A DNA stretch of 64,000 bases, taken from contig NZ_CP059856.1 of assembly GCF_009193325.2 (NCBI RefSeq), forward strand, positions 1,116,001 to 1,180,000, given 5' to 3'. How positions within the stretch are numbered: position 1 is the stretch's first letter; each line of letters starts with the position of its first letter. The position numbers and the translations under genes are program-made. The DNA is from Bacteroides zhangwenhongii. GTDB lineage: Bacteria > Bacteroidota > Bacteroidia > Bacteroidales > Bacteroidaceae. Of the stretch, positions 1-9,953 are shown in pieces. The notes below the pieces were generated by a model, which was not told where the DNA came from, searched no databases, and was given only the letters and a program-made list of their open reading frames with translations.

Positions 1-3000
1 GGTTGGAACCTTGACTCTCCGGATCGCATAAGCCGTCCAGATGATCCCAAGTGACCAGATTATTGGCATTCACATAAATGCGGCATTCATTCATGGCTAC
101 TTTCTTAATCCATTTTATAGGAAGCGAGTAGCTGAGCTCGATATTTTTCAGACGGAAGAAATTACCGTTCTTTAAGAAGAATGAGTTTTGTCGTTGATTA
201 TGGTCACCATAGCTGTCATAGTGCAAAAGCGGATATTTCGCATGGCTTAAATTGTAAGCTTCCGATTGGTTCGGGTTCCAGCGTTCCATGTGATGTTCTT
301 TCACTTTACCGCCGTTTACGAATGCGTACATAGCTTCCGCATCATAATAACGGGATACATGGTCTACCCCTTGAAACATGATACTGAACCCGATACCTTT
401 ATATTCACAGCCCAGTGTCAGTGCATACGTGTTTTCCGGAATGTCACTATAACCGATAAAAGTTTCATCTCTGCTGTCGATAAATCCGTCATTGTTCATG
501 TCACGGTATTTTAGGTCACCGACCTGTACGTTTCCAAATGTGGAAACAGGAAGTGACTTATTTTCCAGATCAGCCTGTGTGACGAATCCGTCACAGAGAA
601 GTCCGAAATATTGGTTGATGGGATGTCCTTCCAGTTTGCGGTAATCTGTTTTGGCTTCCGGTTCGTCCATACTGATAATCTCATTACGGGCGTGCGAGAA
701 AGTCACTCCGACATTATATCTGAAATCTTTTCCGATATGGTTGTTGTGGTGCAGTTCCAGTTCAAATCCGGAGTTCTTGGTCTCTCCCAGATTCCCCGCC
801 GCCATATTGACGCCTACCCATTGCGGACGAGTCAGATAAGGGGTGAGGATATCTTTTCTTCTTTCGTAGAAGTAGTCGATATTACCGTTCAGCAGTCCGT
901 TCCAAAGTCCGAATTCAACTCCGGCATTGTACTTGTGCGCACGCTCCCAAGTCACTCCGTAGTTAGGATATTGACTTTCGTAGATTCCGGTATACCCGGT
1001 TGTCCCGAAATGATACGCATTATCCATTTGTGTCCATACAGCTTGGTATAGGAAACGCTGTCTCACTCCGTTCACTTGGTATACATCGTTACCTACTTGA
1101 CCATAAGAAGCTCTTACTTTTAAATTGTTCAACCATTCTTGTGTGCCTTTCATGAAAGATTCGTTGCTGATTCTCCAGCCGATAGAAAAAGAAGGGAAAA
1201 ATCCGAAACGTTTGCCGCTCATGAAGTTTTCGGAACCATTGTAACCAAAGTTGACTTCAGCGAGATAGCGGTCGTCGTATCCATAGGTCGCGCGTCCTAC
1301 CAATCCTTGATAGCGTTGTGCCAACTCGGCTTGATATCGATAATCGTTTTGATTATACAGGACCATTGCAGTGACATCATGCTTGCCGAATTTTCGGGCA
1401 TAATTCAATTGAGCTTCCATATACAGTTTATATTCCGTAGTTTGATTGTCTCCGGCATAAACTAACTCCGTGTCTGTATTGAATTGGTTGTATGCTTCAA
1501 TATATTGGTAATTGTTACGGTCATTCAGTTCGTATGTAGCGAATCCGGCTGTAAACTTGCGGTTATAAAAAGCATTGTAGTCGAAAGATACCATCGCTTT
1601 GGCAGACAGGCCTTTTGTCAGCCAGTCCATTTTATAATCAGCGATAAAGTTCGTTTCGTTGATGGTATTGGTAGCCCGGTAGAAACCGGCTTCCGCTAGT
1701 CTGCCTACGATATTGTTTTGGTTGAGTGAGTTACCTCCATAGATTGTTTTTGTTTCATCTTTATCTTCTACTGTATACGAAACGGGGAACAACCATCCCG
1801 GAGTGTGGTTCAATTCGTAAAAGACTTCGCTGTAAGTTCCGTCAAAAGCCTCATTGGAGTTAGGTCCCCGACGTTCCTCGAAACGGGTACCGAAATTGAC
1901 GGACAGTGTCAGGTCTTTGGTCATCAAGAAGTCCAGATTGGCACGGAATGCAAAACGTTTGAAACTGGAGTTTGATTTGTTTCCATATTTGTCTGTACTG
2001 AAATCACGGAACAGTCCTTGCTGGTTATAGTATTCTGCAGAAGTAAAGTAGCGAAGCCGTTTTGTGCCGCCTTGTACGTTTACATTGTAACGTTGGGCAG
2101 GAGCAGTACTGCGAAGTACCGTATCATACCAGTCTACATTGGGATAAAGCATGGCATCCAGTCCGCTTAATTCTCCGGCAGAAGATTTTCTGAACATTTC
2201 AATATCAGCGGCAGAGAATTGGGAGTTGAGTCCGTCATTGGCTAATGCTTCTTCCAATAATACTACCGAATTGTAAGAATCCAGATAGGTATCTTGCCGG
2301 GTTGGGGACTGAATTTGCCAGTTGGCTGTCAGACTGACAGTCGGCCTTTGTTCTTTACCGCGCTTGGTTGTAATCAGCATGACACCGTTTGCACCGCGTA
2401 CACCATAAACAGCAGTAGCGGAAGCATCTTTCAAAGTGGAGATGGATTCGATATCATCCGGTGCGATCTGCGAGAATTCGCGTTCTACGCCATCCACCAA
2501 AATAAGTGGTTGGTTATCACCGGCGAAAGATGCACGACCACGGATATAGATTTTCATATCATCCGCTCCCGGAGCACCGGAAGTTTGTGAAGTAATCACG
2601 CCCGGAATCTTACCGGCAATAGCTTGTGATACATTCGCTGCCGGAGATTTTAACAGTTCTTTGGAAGAAACTTGCGAAATAGCACCTACTACACTTTCTT
2701 TCTTTTGTGCGCCATATCCCACTACTACCACTTCGTCCAGCACTTCCGTATCTTCTTCCATAGTAATGTTCAACTTAGTTTTATTACCTACGGCTATCTC
2801 TTGCGTCTTGTAGCCGATGTAGCTTATCTGCAAGATCGCTTTACTGCTTACTGATAATTTGAAGTTACCGTCAAAATCAGTAATTGTTCCGTTGGTAGTC
2901 CCTTTTTCGAGGATACTGGCGCCGATGGCCGGTTCGCCTTTGGTATCGACTACGTGACCGGTGATTTGCTTGTTCTGTGCATATATCCACTGACTGAATA

Positions 3001-3079
3001 CTGTGAGACAAGCTATCAGTAGTAGTCGGGAAAAAACATTTCCCGCTACTGCTTGTTGGTTTGCTTTATATTTCTTCAT
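1..3079 (-). CDS. SusC-like TonB-dependent outer-membrane receptor (3' end cut by window)
   Basis: This gene imports oligosaccharides across the outer membrane, by family probably arabinan fragments here. I translated it by hand from the ATG at 3079; about 1026 residues are present and the C-terminal strands run off the window. Residues 1-34 are a signal peptide ending in IYA. Residues 38-110 are a carboxypeptidase-regulatory-like beta sandwich (GEPAIGASI, FDGNFKLSV). Residues 115-124 hold the DEVVVVGYGA signature of SusC proteins. The plug domain (LILVDGVERE, ASATAVYGVRGANGVMLITTK) and a beta-barrel follow. The LamG lipoprotein gene lies 23 nt upstream on the same strand, so the two are probably co-transcribed. 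The expected SusD partner would lie left of position 1. Family assignment is firm; the substrate is inferred from the neighbouring GH43 and GH51 genes. Confidence 0.96.
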   Translation of the reverse strand, partial: MKKYKANQQAVAGNVFSRLLLIACLTVFSQWIYAQNKQITGHVVDTKGEPAIGASILEKGTTNGTITDFDGNFKLSVSSKAILQISYIGYKTQEIAVGNKTKLNITMEEDTEVLDEVVVVGYGAQKKESVVGAISQVSSKELLKSPAANVSQAIAGKIPGVITSQTSGAPGADDMKIYIRGRASFAGDNQPLILVDGVEREFSQIAPDDIESISTLKDASATAVYGVRGANGVMLITTKRGKEQRPTVSLTANWQIQSPTRQDTYLDSYNSVVLLEEALANDGLNSQFSAADIEMFRKSSAGELSGLDAMLYPNVDWYDTVLRSTAPAQRYNVNVQGGTKRLRYFTSAEYYNQQGLFRDFSTDKYGNKSNSSFKRFAFRANLDFLMTKDLTLSVNFGTRFEERRGPNSNEAFDGTYSEVFYELNHTPGWLFPVSYTVEDKDETKTIYGGNSLNQNNIVGRLAEAGFYRATNTINETNFIADYKMDWLTKGLSAKAMVSFDYNAFYNRKFTAGFATYELNDRNNYQYIEAYNQFNTDTELVYAGDNQTTEYKLYMEAQLNYARKFGKHDVTAMVLYNQNDYRYQAELAQRYQGLVGRATYGYDDRYLAEVNFGYNGSENFMSGKRFGFFPSFSIGWRISNESFMKGTQEWLNNLKVRASYGQVGNDVYQVNGVRQRFLYQAVWTQMDNAYHFGTTGYTGIYESQYPNYGVTWERAHKYNAGVEFGLWNGLLNGNIDYFYERRKDILTPYLTRPQWVGVNMAAGNLGETKNSGFELELHHNNHIGKDFRYNVGVTFSHARNEIISMDEPEAKTDYRKLEGHPINQYFGLLCDGFVTQADLENKSLPVSTFGNVQVGDLKYRDMNNDGFIDSRDETFIGYSDIPENTYALTLGCEYKGIGFSIMFQGVDHVSRYYDAEAMYAFVNGGKVKEHHMERWNPNQSEAYNLSHAKYPLLHYDSYGDHNQRQNSFFLKNGNFFRLKNIELSYSLPIKWIKKVAMNECRIYVNANNLVTWDHLDGLCDPESQGSN

Positions 3080-3102
3080 GTATATGAAATATTAAGGTTA
3101 AT

Positions 3103-5391
3103 TTATTTAGTCTTATCTGCTATGATTTGTTTGATTTGTTCCGGAGTGAGGACTACATCGTAAATGGCGAAATCATCGAAAGCAAAGCCGGGATCATCAT
3201 CTGGCCAATCAAAGGCTTGGTTTCCACCCAATGTGTTGTATCTGTAATTTCCACCATATATAAATGCGCCTTCAATGATATTATTATCGCCGGTTCCATC
3301 CACAACCCATGAGTTCTTCAAGACTCCGTCAAAGTAGACATTAGCTGTTGTACCGGTTAGAGTTGCAGTGTAGAAATGCCATTCTCCGTCTTTCAGCCAG
3401 TCTAAGTCATTTAAATATTCTGTATTATTTTTTTCTGTGTTTTGGAAACCCTCAAAGTTACACCATCCCGCATTGTTCAATTGTAACGTGCCTCGTGTAT
3501 ATAGGGCAAACATGGGCCAATTGCCATTGTTGGTAGGATTGGGAGCCACTCCGTGAGCTGTAAATAACGGTGTATATCCGTAAGATTGTCCGCTTTTGAT
3601 AGCTGCTGTTGCATTCACCCACATGGAGATAGACATTTCTTTACTTGTGGCAGAATGTGACATGATGTCTTCCGGTAATAGAAGGTAGTTTGTTCTTCTT
3701 CCTCCTATAATATTCTGGAATACCTTTCCAAAGTGATTGTCTCTTGAATCTACGAAAGAACCTCCACCGATAATTCTTGAACCGTCAGGCTGTGTGCCAT
3801 CGCTTTGTCCGTCTTCGAATGTATTCATGTAAACCGGAGTAGGGGGAAGCGGTTCTTCGGGAATCGCCATTTTTTTTGCTATTACCTCTTTAATATCCTC
3901 CTGTGTCAATGCCATATTGTAAATGGCAATATCGTCAAACATGAATCCGGGATCATTGTCTATCCAACCCCAAGCCTGGTTACCTCCCAATGTGATATAT
4001 CTCAAGTCAGCTCCGTTCGAGAATAGACCGGCTATATGATGTCCGTCCGAACCGTCTTCCGTCCAAGAGTTGGCTATTTCACCGTCAAAGTAGATCTTAC
4101 AGCTTGTAGCAGTCAGCGTAGCTGTATAATAATGCCATTCTTTGTCTTTCAGCCAGTCGTCGTCTTTACTGTCTACACTATTATATTCTGTGTTGATTCC
4201 TTTGTCATTGGCGGCAGGAGTGAAATCTGTATATCCGGCACAATTAATCTGCGCTAGTCCACGATACTGCAAAGCGAACATAGGCCAACTGTTTGCTGCA
4301 CTGGGTTTGTTTCCGTAAGCTGTGAATAAAGGAGCATAAGGATAGTCTGTTGACAATCCCGCATATTTGGAACTTACCCATACACCTATTGTCAGTTCTT
4401 GTGTCTTGGAAGAGTGTGAAAGCACATCCGACGGTAACATCAGGTAGTTTGTGTTTTTTGCTCCGTTTACATTTTTAAATACTTGTCCGAACCGTTGTCC
4501 GTCCCATTTGATAAACTCTCCAGCTCCGACTACTGTCAGGCCATCGGCTGAATCAAATGAATTGAAGTATACAGGAGTCATACTGCCTACTGCACCGGAG
4601 GCTTCCGAATCCGTGATTTGATTGGCGTATATTCTCAATCTGCTTAAATAAAATTTCTTTGGATGGCTTTCCTCATTATATCCCAAATATATATAAGGTG
4701 CCTTGGTGACTGCATTGAGCATATTGCTATAATCAAAATTACCTCCTACGATTCCAGGTCTATTGCCACCTGTGATACTTTGGTGATTGGTAGTGTCATA
4801 CTTTTTGTCACCGTCAATATAAATCATAAAACCTGTATCCGAAAAAGTCAGTGATATGAATCTCCACTGATTAAGTCCGATGGCATTGGTTAAACCACTG
4901 TTGGGGTTATTTACATCTACCCAACCGGCGGCCCCATTATAACTTAGTCCCGCATTAGCGGTAAAACTTACTTGGGCCCCTCCATATTCCAATGAAAGAA
5001 TGGTGGCGCTGGGATCTGCTTCTGCTAGTTTTACCCAAAAAGAAATGGAAGCGCCATTCTCTAGATTGGCGTTTCTCAATGAATTTGGAAAACGTAAATA
5101 ACCATTCTCTTGATAAATAACCTTCTTTTTAAGTTCCTTTGAGTCATCCACATATTCGGGGGAGCTTCCTCCATTGTAACTGAACGCTTCTCCATCAGCG
5201 ATTCCTTCTCCTATAATAGATTTAAGATCTCCTGTAAGGGGGTATTCGGCTATTAATTTAAAGGAATTACCTGATCCGGAAGGAATAGACTGATTACCTG
5301 CCTCTTCATCCCACTCACCCCAGTCTTGGCAGGAACAGAATGTCAGAGTCAGAATTGCCATGAATAATAACGGCCATTTTCTTGTCTTCAT
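3103..5391 (-). CDS. LamG/concanavalin-like lipoprotein, probable surface glycan-binding protein
   Basis: A 762-residue lipoprotein. The signal peptide ends in LTFCSC (lipid Cys at about 21) and is followed by an acidic stretch (QDWGEWDEE) of the kind that sends Bacteroides lipoproteins to the cell surface. Three LamG/concanavalin-like beta-sandwich units can be seen, at about residues 45-265, 272-510 and 518-760. The second and third are clear internal repeats: both have TPVY.N.F, NTNYL or RTNYL, LS/MSHS, and D.ALTQEDIK or DVVLTPEQIK endings. No catalytic signature was recognised. It is first in an operon with the SusC gene and is preceded by the TRTCCACC box pair and a TACTTTTG -7 box. I infer a carbohydrate-binding role for arabinan at the surface; a hydrolase or adhesin role cannot be excluded. 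Confidence 0.85.
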   Translation of the reverse strand: MKTRKWPLLFMAILTLTFCSCQDWGEWDEEAGNQSIPSGSGNSFKLIAEYPLTGDLKSIIGEGIADGEAFSYNGGSSPEYVDDSKELKKKVIYQENGYLRFPNSLRNANLENGASISFWVKLAEADPSATILSLEYGGAQVSFTANAGLSYNGAAGWVDVNNPNSGLTNAIGLNQWRFISLTFSDTGFMIYIDGDKKYDTTNHQSITGGNRPGIVGGNFDYSNMLNAVTKAPYIYLGYNEESHPKKFYLSRLRIYANQITDSEASGAVGSMTPVYFNSFDSADGLTVVGAGEFIKWDGQRFGQVFKNVNGAKNTNYLMLPSDVLSHSSKTQELTIGVWVSSKYAGLSTDYPYAPLFTAYGNKPSAANSWPMFALQYRGLAQINCAGYTDFTPAANDKGINTEYNSVDSKDDDWLKDKEWHYYTATLTATSCKIYFDGEIANSWTEDGSDGHHIAGLFSNGADLRYITLGGNQAWGWIDNDPGFMFDDIAIYNMALTQEDIKEVIAKKMAIPEEPLPPTPVYMNTFEDGQSDGTQPDGSRIIGGGSFVDSRDNHFGKVFQNIIGGRRTNYLLLPEDIMSHSATSKEMSISMWVNATAAIKSGQSYGYTPLFTAHGVAPNPTNNGNWPMFALYTRGTLQLNNAGWCNFEGFQNTEKNNTEYLNDLDWLKDGEWHFYTATLTGTTANVYFDGVLKNSWVVDGTGDNNIIEGAFIYGGNYRYNTLGGNQAFDWPDDDPGFAFDDFAIYDVVLTPEQIKQIIADKTK

Positions 5392-5439
5392 AATACTGAT
5401 ATTAATGGTTCAACAATAATTATACTCGTTGTAGTGCCG

Positions 5440-5496
5440 CAAAAGTACTATCAACGAGTATATATCGGGTGGACAAATGGATTTTCGTGGTGGATA
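5440..5496 (-). promoter_or_regulatory. Promoter and candidate regulator operator of the LamG-susC operon
   Basis: Read on the minus strand, two boxes TATCCACC (5489-5496) and TGTCCACC (5468-5475) are spaced exactly 21 bp start to start. They are followed after 20 bp by TACTTTTG (5440-5447), a match to the Bacteroides -7 consensus TAnnTTTG. The proximal box sits where the -33 element would be, as expected for an activator that replaces it. An 11-bp inverted repeat (TATACTCGTTG at 5421-5431 and its complement at 5452-5462) brackets the -7 box. The same box pair, spacing and distance occur upstream of the GH43 gene at 9864-9921. Confidence 0.7.
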
Positions 5497-5510
5497 AATG
5501 GCTCTATGTT

Positions 5511-8500
5511 TTATTCTTCATGATTCATCAACCCGCTCGGCGTCACATTGAACTGTTTCGTGAAGCACCGTGTGAAGTACTTCGGATCATTGAATCCTAC
5601 CTCGTAGGCAACTTCCGCAATATTCATATTCTTGGTTTCTCTGTTTTTCAGAATCAGCTCCCTTGCTATGTTCAGACGATAATTCCGTATGAACTGTCCG
5701 GCAGACTGGCCGATGAGGCTCTGCAACTTTTTATTCATCAGACTTTTGCTTACGCCTACCGCTTCGCAGAAATCGCTGACCTCAAAATATGAGTTTTTAT
5801 AGTTCTCTTTGATAACCTCCATAACCTGGTTCAGGAATTTCTTATCGCCGGACTCCTCTTCCATATTCAGTACATCCACATCCATATCCAGCGTAAACTT
5901 ACGCTGATACCGTTTCCGATTTTCCAGAATGTTCTGAATGCGTGTAAGCAACAACGTTTCGTCAAAAGGTTTCAGCAGATACTCGTCCACGCCCATACGA
6001 TAACTTTCCAGTCTTGCCTCCTGTGAGGTCTTGGCCGTCAGCATGAGGAAAGGTATATGCGAAATGGCAAATGTCTCCTTTACCCGTCGCGAAAGCTCGA
6101 TACCGTCCATGACAGGCATCATCAGATCACTGATAATGAAATCTACCGGATTGCTGCTGAGAATATGCAAAGCCTCTTCTCCGTTCGCGGCTTCCAGTAC
6201 ATGATATTGTTCGCGGAGGATGGAACGTATATAGCCCCTCATATCCGGATTATCCTCCACAATCAGAATCGTCAGAGCTTCTTTCTCTTTGGGAGTGTCG
6301 GAAGATTGCACAGGAACCGTTTCCGCATCGTTATGATCGATAATGATTGTCTTGCCATCCGGCTCGCTTTCCTGCTGCAAGGGGAGAAAAATGCGGAACG
6401 AACAACCTGCATGACGGTTATTGAGAGCCTTTATCTCTCCGCCGTGCATCTGTACGATCCGTTTGCAGAGATAAAGTCCGATACCTGTACCTGCCTGACC
6501 GTAGACCGGATATTTTACTTGGTTCTGTGATTGGTAGAACCGATTGAAAATTCGGTTAAGATCCTCCTCCGGTATACCCGCCCCCGTATCCTTTACGCAG
6601 ATATATATTTTCTTCTGTCCGTCTGCCGCAGTGAGCGCAGAAATATAAAGTGATACCGTTCCTCCGTTTGGTGTAAACTTTATGGCATTGCTCAACAGGT
6701 TCGTTATCACTTTGTGCATCGCTTCTTCGTCATACAGAATCTCCGGTGTTTCCATTCGGTAGTAACGTCTCAACACTATATTCCGTTCTCCTGCGAATAC
6801 CTCAAAAGGAGTGACCAGTGAATCTATGAATTTAAGGAAATTTCCCCGTGTCTTTACAATCTCCAGTTTTCCGGATTCCACTTTCCGAAAGTCCATAAGC
6901 TGATTGACCAGGGATAATAAATATTTGGAGTTGCGTTCCACAAAATTCAACTGCTCGATTACTTGCGGATTATAACTCAACTTCAATGCACGCTCGATCG
7001 GTCCGATAATCAATGTGATCGGAGTACGGAACTCGTGAGTGATATTGGTAAAGAAAGAAATCTTATCCAGTGTCAGCTCCTGCACCTTGCGCGACATACG
7101 GACAAGCTGCGCTTTCTGCCTGGTGATTTTCTCATTCTGCTGTGTCAGCATCCGGTTCTGCCGTGAAAGTTCTTCTGTCTGATTTTCCAGAAGCTGCTTT
7201 TGTTGTTCCAACTCGTGGGTACGTTCTTCCACAGTGCGATGCAGATACTCTTTCTGACGTTTCAATGTACGGATTCTCCATTGATAGAATTGCCATGTTC
7301 CTATGACGATAAGGACGATGACTGACAGGATAAACCAGACACTCTTATAGAAGTAAGGAACAATTGTTATTTTCAGCTCCGTGATGTTTGCTCCCTCACT
7401 TTCTCCGTCGGGTGTGTACTTTACCTGCAACGTATACTTTCCCGGAGGCAGATTGGTGTAGCTGGCGAAGCGTCGGTTGCCGGGCACCTGTACCCATTTA
7501 TCGTCGAATCCCACCAGCCGGTAACTGTAAACCGCCGCATTGCCCGATTCAAAGTTAAGTGCGGAGAACTCCAGAGAAAAGGATTTTTCTTTCTCATGTA
7601 GCTTTAACTCCGTAGTAGTAGCAATATTCTGCGGTAAATATTCATTTCCGGGCAGTATCTCCTCATTACCTATTCTCAGACGGGTAAAGCGTACTTTGAC
7701 GGGAGTTACGGGCATGGATGGACGATTGTTCTCAATGGCAACCAACCCGCCTACGCTGCCGAAATATAGCAAGTCGTGTGATGAACGGCAGGAAGCATTC
7801 CAATAAAACTGGGTATCGATCAAACCGTCATATTTCGTGTAATTGATAAAACGGTTTTCTACCGGATGATAGCAGGATAAACCATAGTTGGTTCCTATCC
7901 ATATATTTCCGTTATTGTCTTCCAATATCCCCCGCACACTGTTATTGGGCAGTCCGTGTGTCGTATTATAGGAGACGAATTTTTCTTTCCCTTCTGGGTC
8001 GATGATCCGTTTATAAATGCCGAACCCGTTACTTCCCAGCCACAAAGTGCCGTCCTTTGCTTCATAAAAACAAGTGATTTTCTCTATCAGACGGGAGTCC
8101 GGGTCGTCCAGTTTATAATTCAAATGTCTGTATTGGAATTCTCCTTCTGCCGACCGGGAGTGAAGGTCGACAATATAAACTCCTTCCAGACAGCCTATCC
8201 ACAACTTGCCATCCCTGTCGATGATGGAACCGATGCAGCCGTGTACATTTGCGGCAGCCTGCCCGGCTAGAGGAGAAACAAGTTCTTCCTTCGCTATGTC
8301 ATAAAAATAAAGACCTTGGTTGGCGCCTATCCATACTCCGTTATTAATCGAATCGTAGGCTAGTGCGCCAATAAAGTCGACAGGAAGCCCGTTGCTGGTC
8401 TGTGAGGAAATCACCTTCTGTACAGATTGTGGCGTTTTCAGGTCAAGCCAATTGATGCCACCTCCCCAGGTTCCAACCCAGAGACGGTTGTTCCGGTCGG

Positions 8501-9776
8501 CTGTCAATGCACTGACGGAGTTATGGCTCAATCCCCCGCATTCACGTGTATAGTGAGTGAAACGTTCGCTGCCCGGTTCCTTCCTGTTCAGTCCGCCTTC
8601 TACCGTTCCCACCCATAAAGTACCATACTTGTCTTCATAAACGGCATTTACCGGATTGCAAGAGAGACTTGACAAGTTCTCTTTATCATGCCGGTAGCTG
8701 CGTATGGACAACCGTCTGGGATTCAATAGGTTGATTCCTCCGGTTTCCGTGCCGAACCATATATGGTCTTCCTCCGCCAGTATGCAATTGATAAAATTAC
8801 TGTTTAGCGAATTGGAATCGTTTCCCGGAAGATCATAGGCGATACGTTCGAAGTCATCCGTTATCGGATTGTAAATGTTGATTCCACGAAGGGTTGCCAC
8901 CAGCAGTTGCTTGTCGTTAGTGATGGCCAGATCCGTCAGATAATTCTGGGAAAGGGAATAGGGATTGGTTGAATCGTGTTGATACTGTTTCACTACATTT
9001 CCGTTTTTGTTATAACGGAACAATCCCCGATCGGTGGAAATCCATACCTCGTTTTCCTTCATGAGGAAATCGGAAATATACGTTCCCGCTTCAAAAGTAA
9101 GACATTCGGCGATAGCGCCCATTGTCAGTTCTCCTTGTTGGTTCAAGGATATCTTGTGTATTTTCCCATTGACTCCCATCCATATATTTCCGTCTTCATC
9201 AATATCCTGCAAAGCAATGTCGGGTCCATTCGGAACGACGGGGCTAAGTGTGGAAATCATTTTCACTTCTCCTTTTTCGTTGAACTCGATGCGGTGCAGC
9301 TCGTTGGCGCAATGCAGCCAGATACATCCTTGACTGTCTGTGATGACATGGGTGGCCGGTGATTTCAGAATCTTAAAAAGTATCCCCTGAGGATTGCGGG
9401 GAATGACAGGCTTTAGCGTAGACAAGTCAATGATATCCGTACCTCCTTCGGAGATAATCCAAAGGCGTTGGAATGTGTCTTCACACACTTTGCGGATGAA
9501 GTTACTCTTCAGCTTACAATGGGAAGTGCTCGCGTTGTAATGGACGAACTCATAACCGTCGAAACGTGAGAGCCCTCCTCCGGCAGTGGATATCCAGAGA
9601 AAACCACGACTGTCCTTATACACATCGTCGACAAAGTTATGAGGCAATCCTTCGTTCATGGTGATATAAGTGATATTGTATCGGTCGGCAAAACGTTCCT
9701 GTGCTTGTGTCCGGTTTTGACCTGTTATCCAGAGAACAGGATAGATAAAAAACAATATGAATAGGTGTTTTTTCAT
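5511..9776 (-). CDS. Hybrid two-component system regulator (sensor kinase, receiver and AraC output in one protein)
   Basis: A one-protein signalling system in the inner membrane, 1421 residues from the ATG at 9776; a TTG 24 nt upstream is a less likely start. In order: a signal peptide; two beta-propellers of Reg_prop repeats (WIGTNYGLS, LWVGTVEGGLN, IWFGTETGG and others; about residues 30-690); a Y_Y_Y domain; one membrane helix near 822; a coiled coil; and a HisKA domain with phospho-acceptor His914 in THEFRTP. The HATPase domain (NLLSNAIKFTPNGG) follows, then a receiver with phospho-acceptor Asp1217 (SDLMMPVMDG) and Lys in LLKPF, and an AraC helix-turn-helix at the C-terminus. The periplasmic propellers bind an oligosaccharide in characterised relatives. 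From memory, the syntenic B. thetaiotaomicron protein (BT0366) responds to arabinan fragments. It lies between the two sets of genes it probably activates. Confidence 0.96.
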   Translation of the reverse strand: MKKHLFILFFIYPVLWITGQNRTQAQERFADRYNITYITMNEGLPHNFVDDVYKDSRGFLWISTAGGGLSRFDGYEFVHYNASTSHCKLKSNFIRKVCEDTFQRLWIISEGGTDIIDLSTLKPVIPRNPQGILFKILKSPATHVITDSQGCIWLHCANELHRIEFNEKGEVKMISTLSPVVPNGPDIALQDIDEDGNIWMGVNGKIHKISLNQQGELTMGAIAECLTFEAGTYISDFLMKENEVWISTDRGLFRYNKNGNVVKQYQHDSTNPYSLSQNYLTDLAITNDKQLLVATLRGINIYNPITDDFERIAYDLPGNDSNSLNSNFINCILAEEDHIWFGTETGGINLLNPRRLSIRSYRHDKENLSSLSCNPVNAVYEDKYGTLWVGTVEGGLNRKEPGSERFTHYTRECGGLSHNSVSALTADRNNRLWVGTWGGGINWLDLKTPQSVQKVISSQTSNGLPVDFIGALAYDSINNGVWIGANQGLYFYDIAKEELVSPLAGQAAANVHGCIGSIIDRDGKLWIGCLEGVYIVDLHSRSAEGEFQYRHLNYKLDDPDSRLIEKITCFYEAKDGTLWLGSNGFGIYKRIIDPEGKEKFVSYNTTHGLPNNSVRGILEDNNGNIWIGTNYGLSCYHPVENRFINYTKYDGLIDTQFYWNASCRSSHDLLYFGSVGGLVAIENNRPSMPVTPVKVRFTRLRIGNEEILPGNEYLPQNIATTTELKLHEKEKSFSLEFSALNFESGNAAVYSYRLVGFDDKWVQVPGNRRFASYTNLPPGKYTLQVKYTPDGESEGANITELKITIVPYFYKSVWFILSVIVLIVIGTWQFYQWRIRTLKRQKEYLHRTVEERTHELEQQKQLLENQTEELSRQNRMLTQQNEKITRQKAQLVRMSRKVQELTLDKISFFTNITHEFRTPITLIIGPIERALKLSYNPQVIEQLNFVERNSKYLLSLVNQLMDFRKVESGKLEIVKTRGNFLKFIDSLVTPFEVFAGERNIVLRRYYRMETPEILYDEEAMHKVITNLLSNAIKFTPNGGTVSLYISALTAADGQKKIYICVKDTGAGIPEEDLNRIFNRFYQSQNQVKYPVYGQAGTGIGLYLCKRIVQMHGGEIKALNNRHAGCSFRIFLPLQQESEPDGKTIIIDHNDAETVPVQSSDTPKEKEALTILIVEDNPDMRGYIRSILREQYHVLEAANGEEALHILSSNPVDFIISDLMMPVMDGIELSRRVKETFAISHIPFLMLTAKTSQEARLESYRMGVDEYLLKPFDETLLLTRIQNILENRKRYQRKFTLDMDVDVLNMEEESGDKKFLNQVMEVIKENYKNSYFEVSDFCEAVGVSKSLMNKKLQSLIGQSAGQFIRNYRLNIARELILKNRETKNMNIAEVAYEVGFNDPKYFTRCFTKQFNVTPSGLMNHEE

Positions 9777-9863
9777 ATAAGTACGTATTAATAGGAGCAA
9801 AGTTAAAAGATAATCTCAAATCGAGAAAACAGAAGGGGGCTTCTTTTCAGCAGATTGCAGTAT

Positions 9864-9921
9864 TGTCCACCAATCGTGTTCGTATGTCCACCTGTGATTA
9901 GTGTAACGGGGCGTATTTTTG
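9864..9921 (+). promoter_or_regulatory. Promoter and candidate regulator operator of the GH43-GH51-GH43 operon
   Basis: Two copies of TGTCCACC (9864-9871 and 9885-9892) lie 21 bp apart start to start. They are followed after 21 bp by TATTTTTG (9914-9921), which fits the TAnnTTTG -7 consensus. No good -33 box is present, consistent with activator dependence. The arrangement mirrors that at 5440-5496 in the same orientation relative to transcription. The gene start lies 32 nt beyond the -7 box. Confidence 0.7.
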
Positions 9922-9953
9922 TACCATGATTGATGAACAAATACACTGATGTT

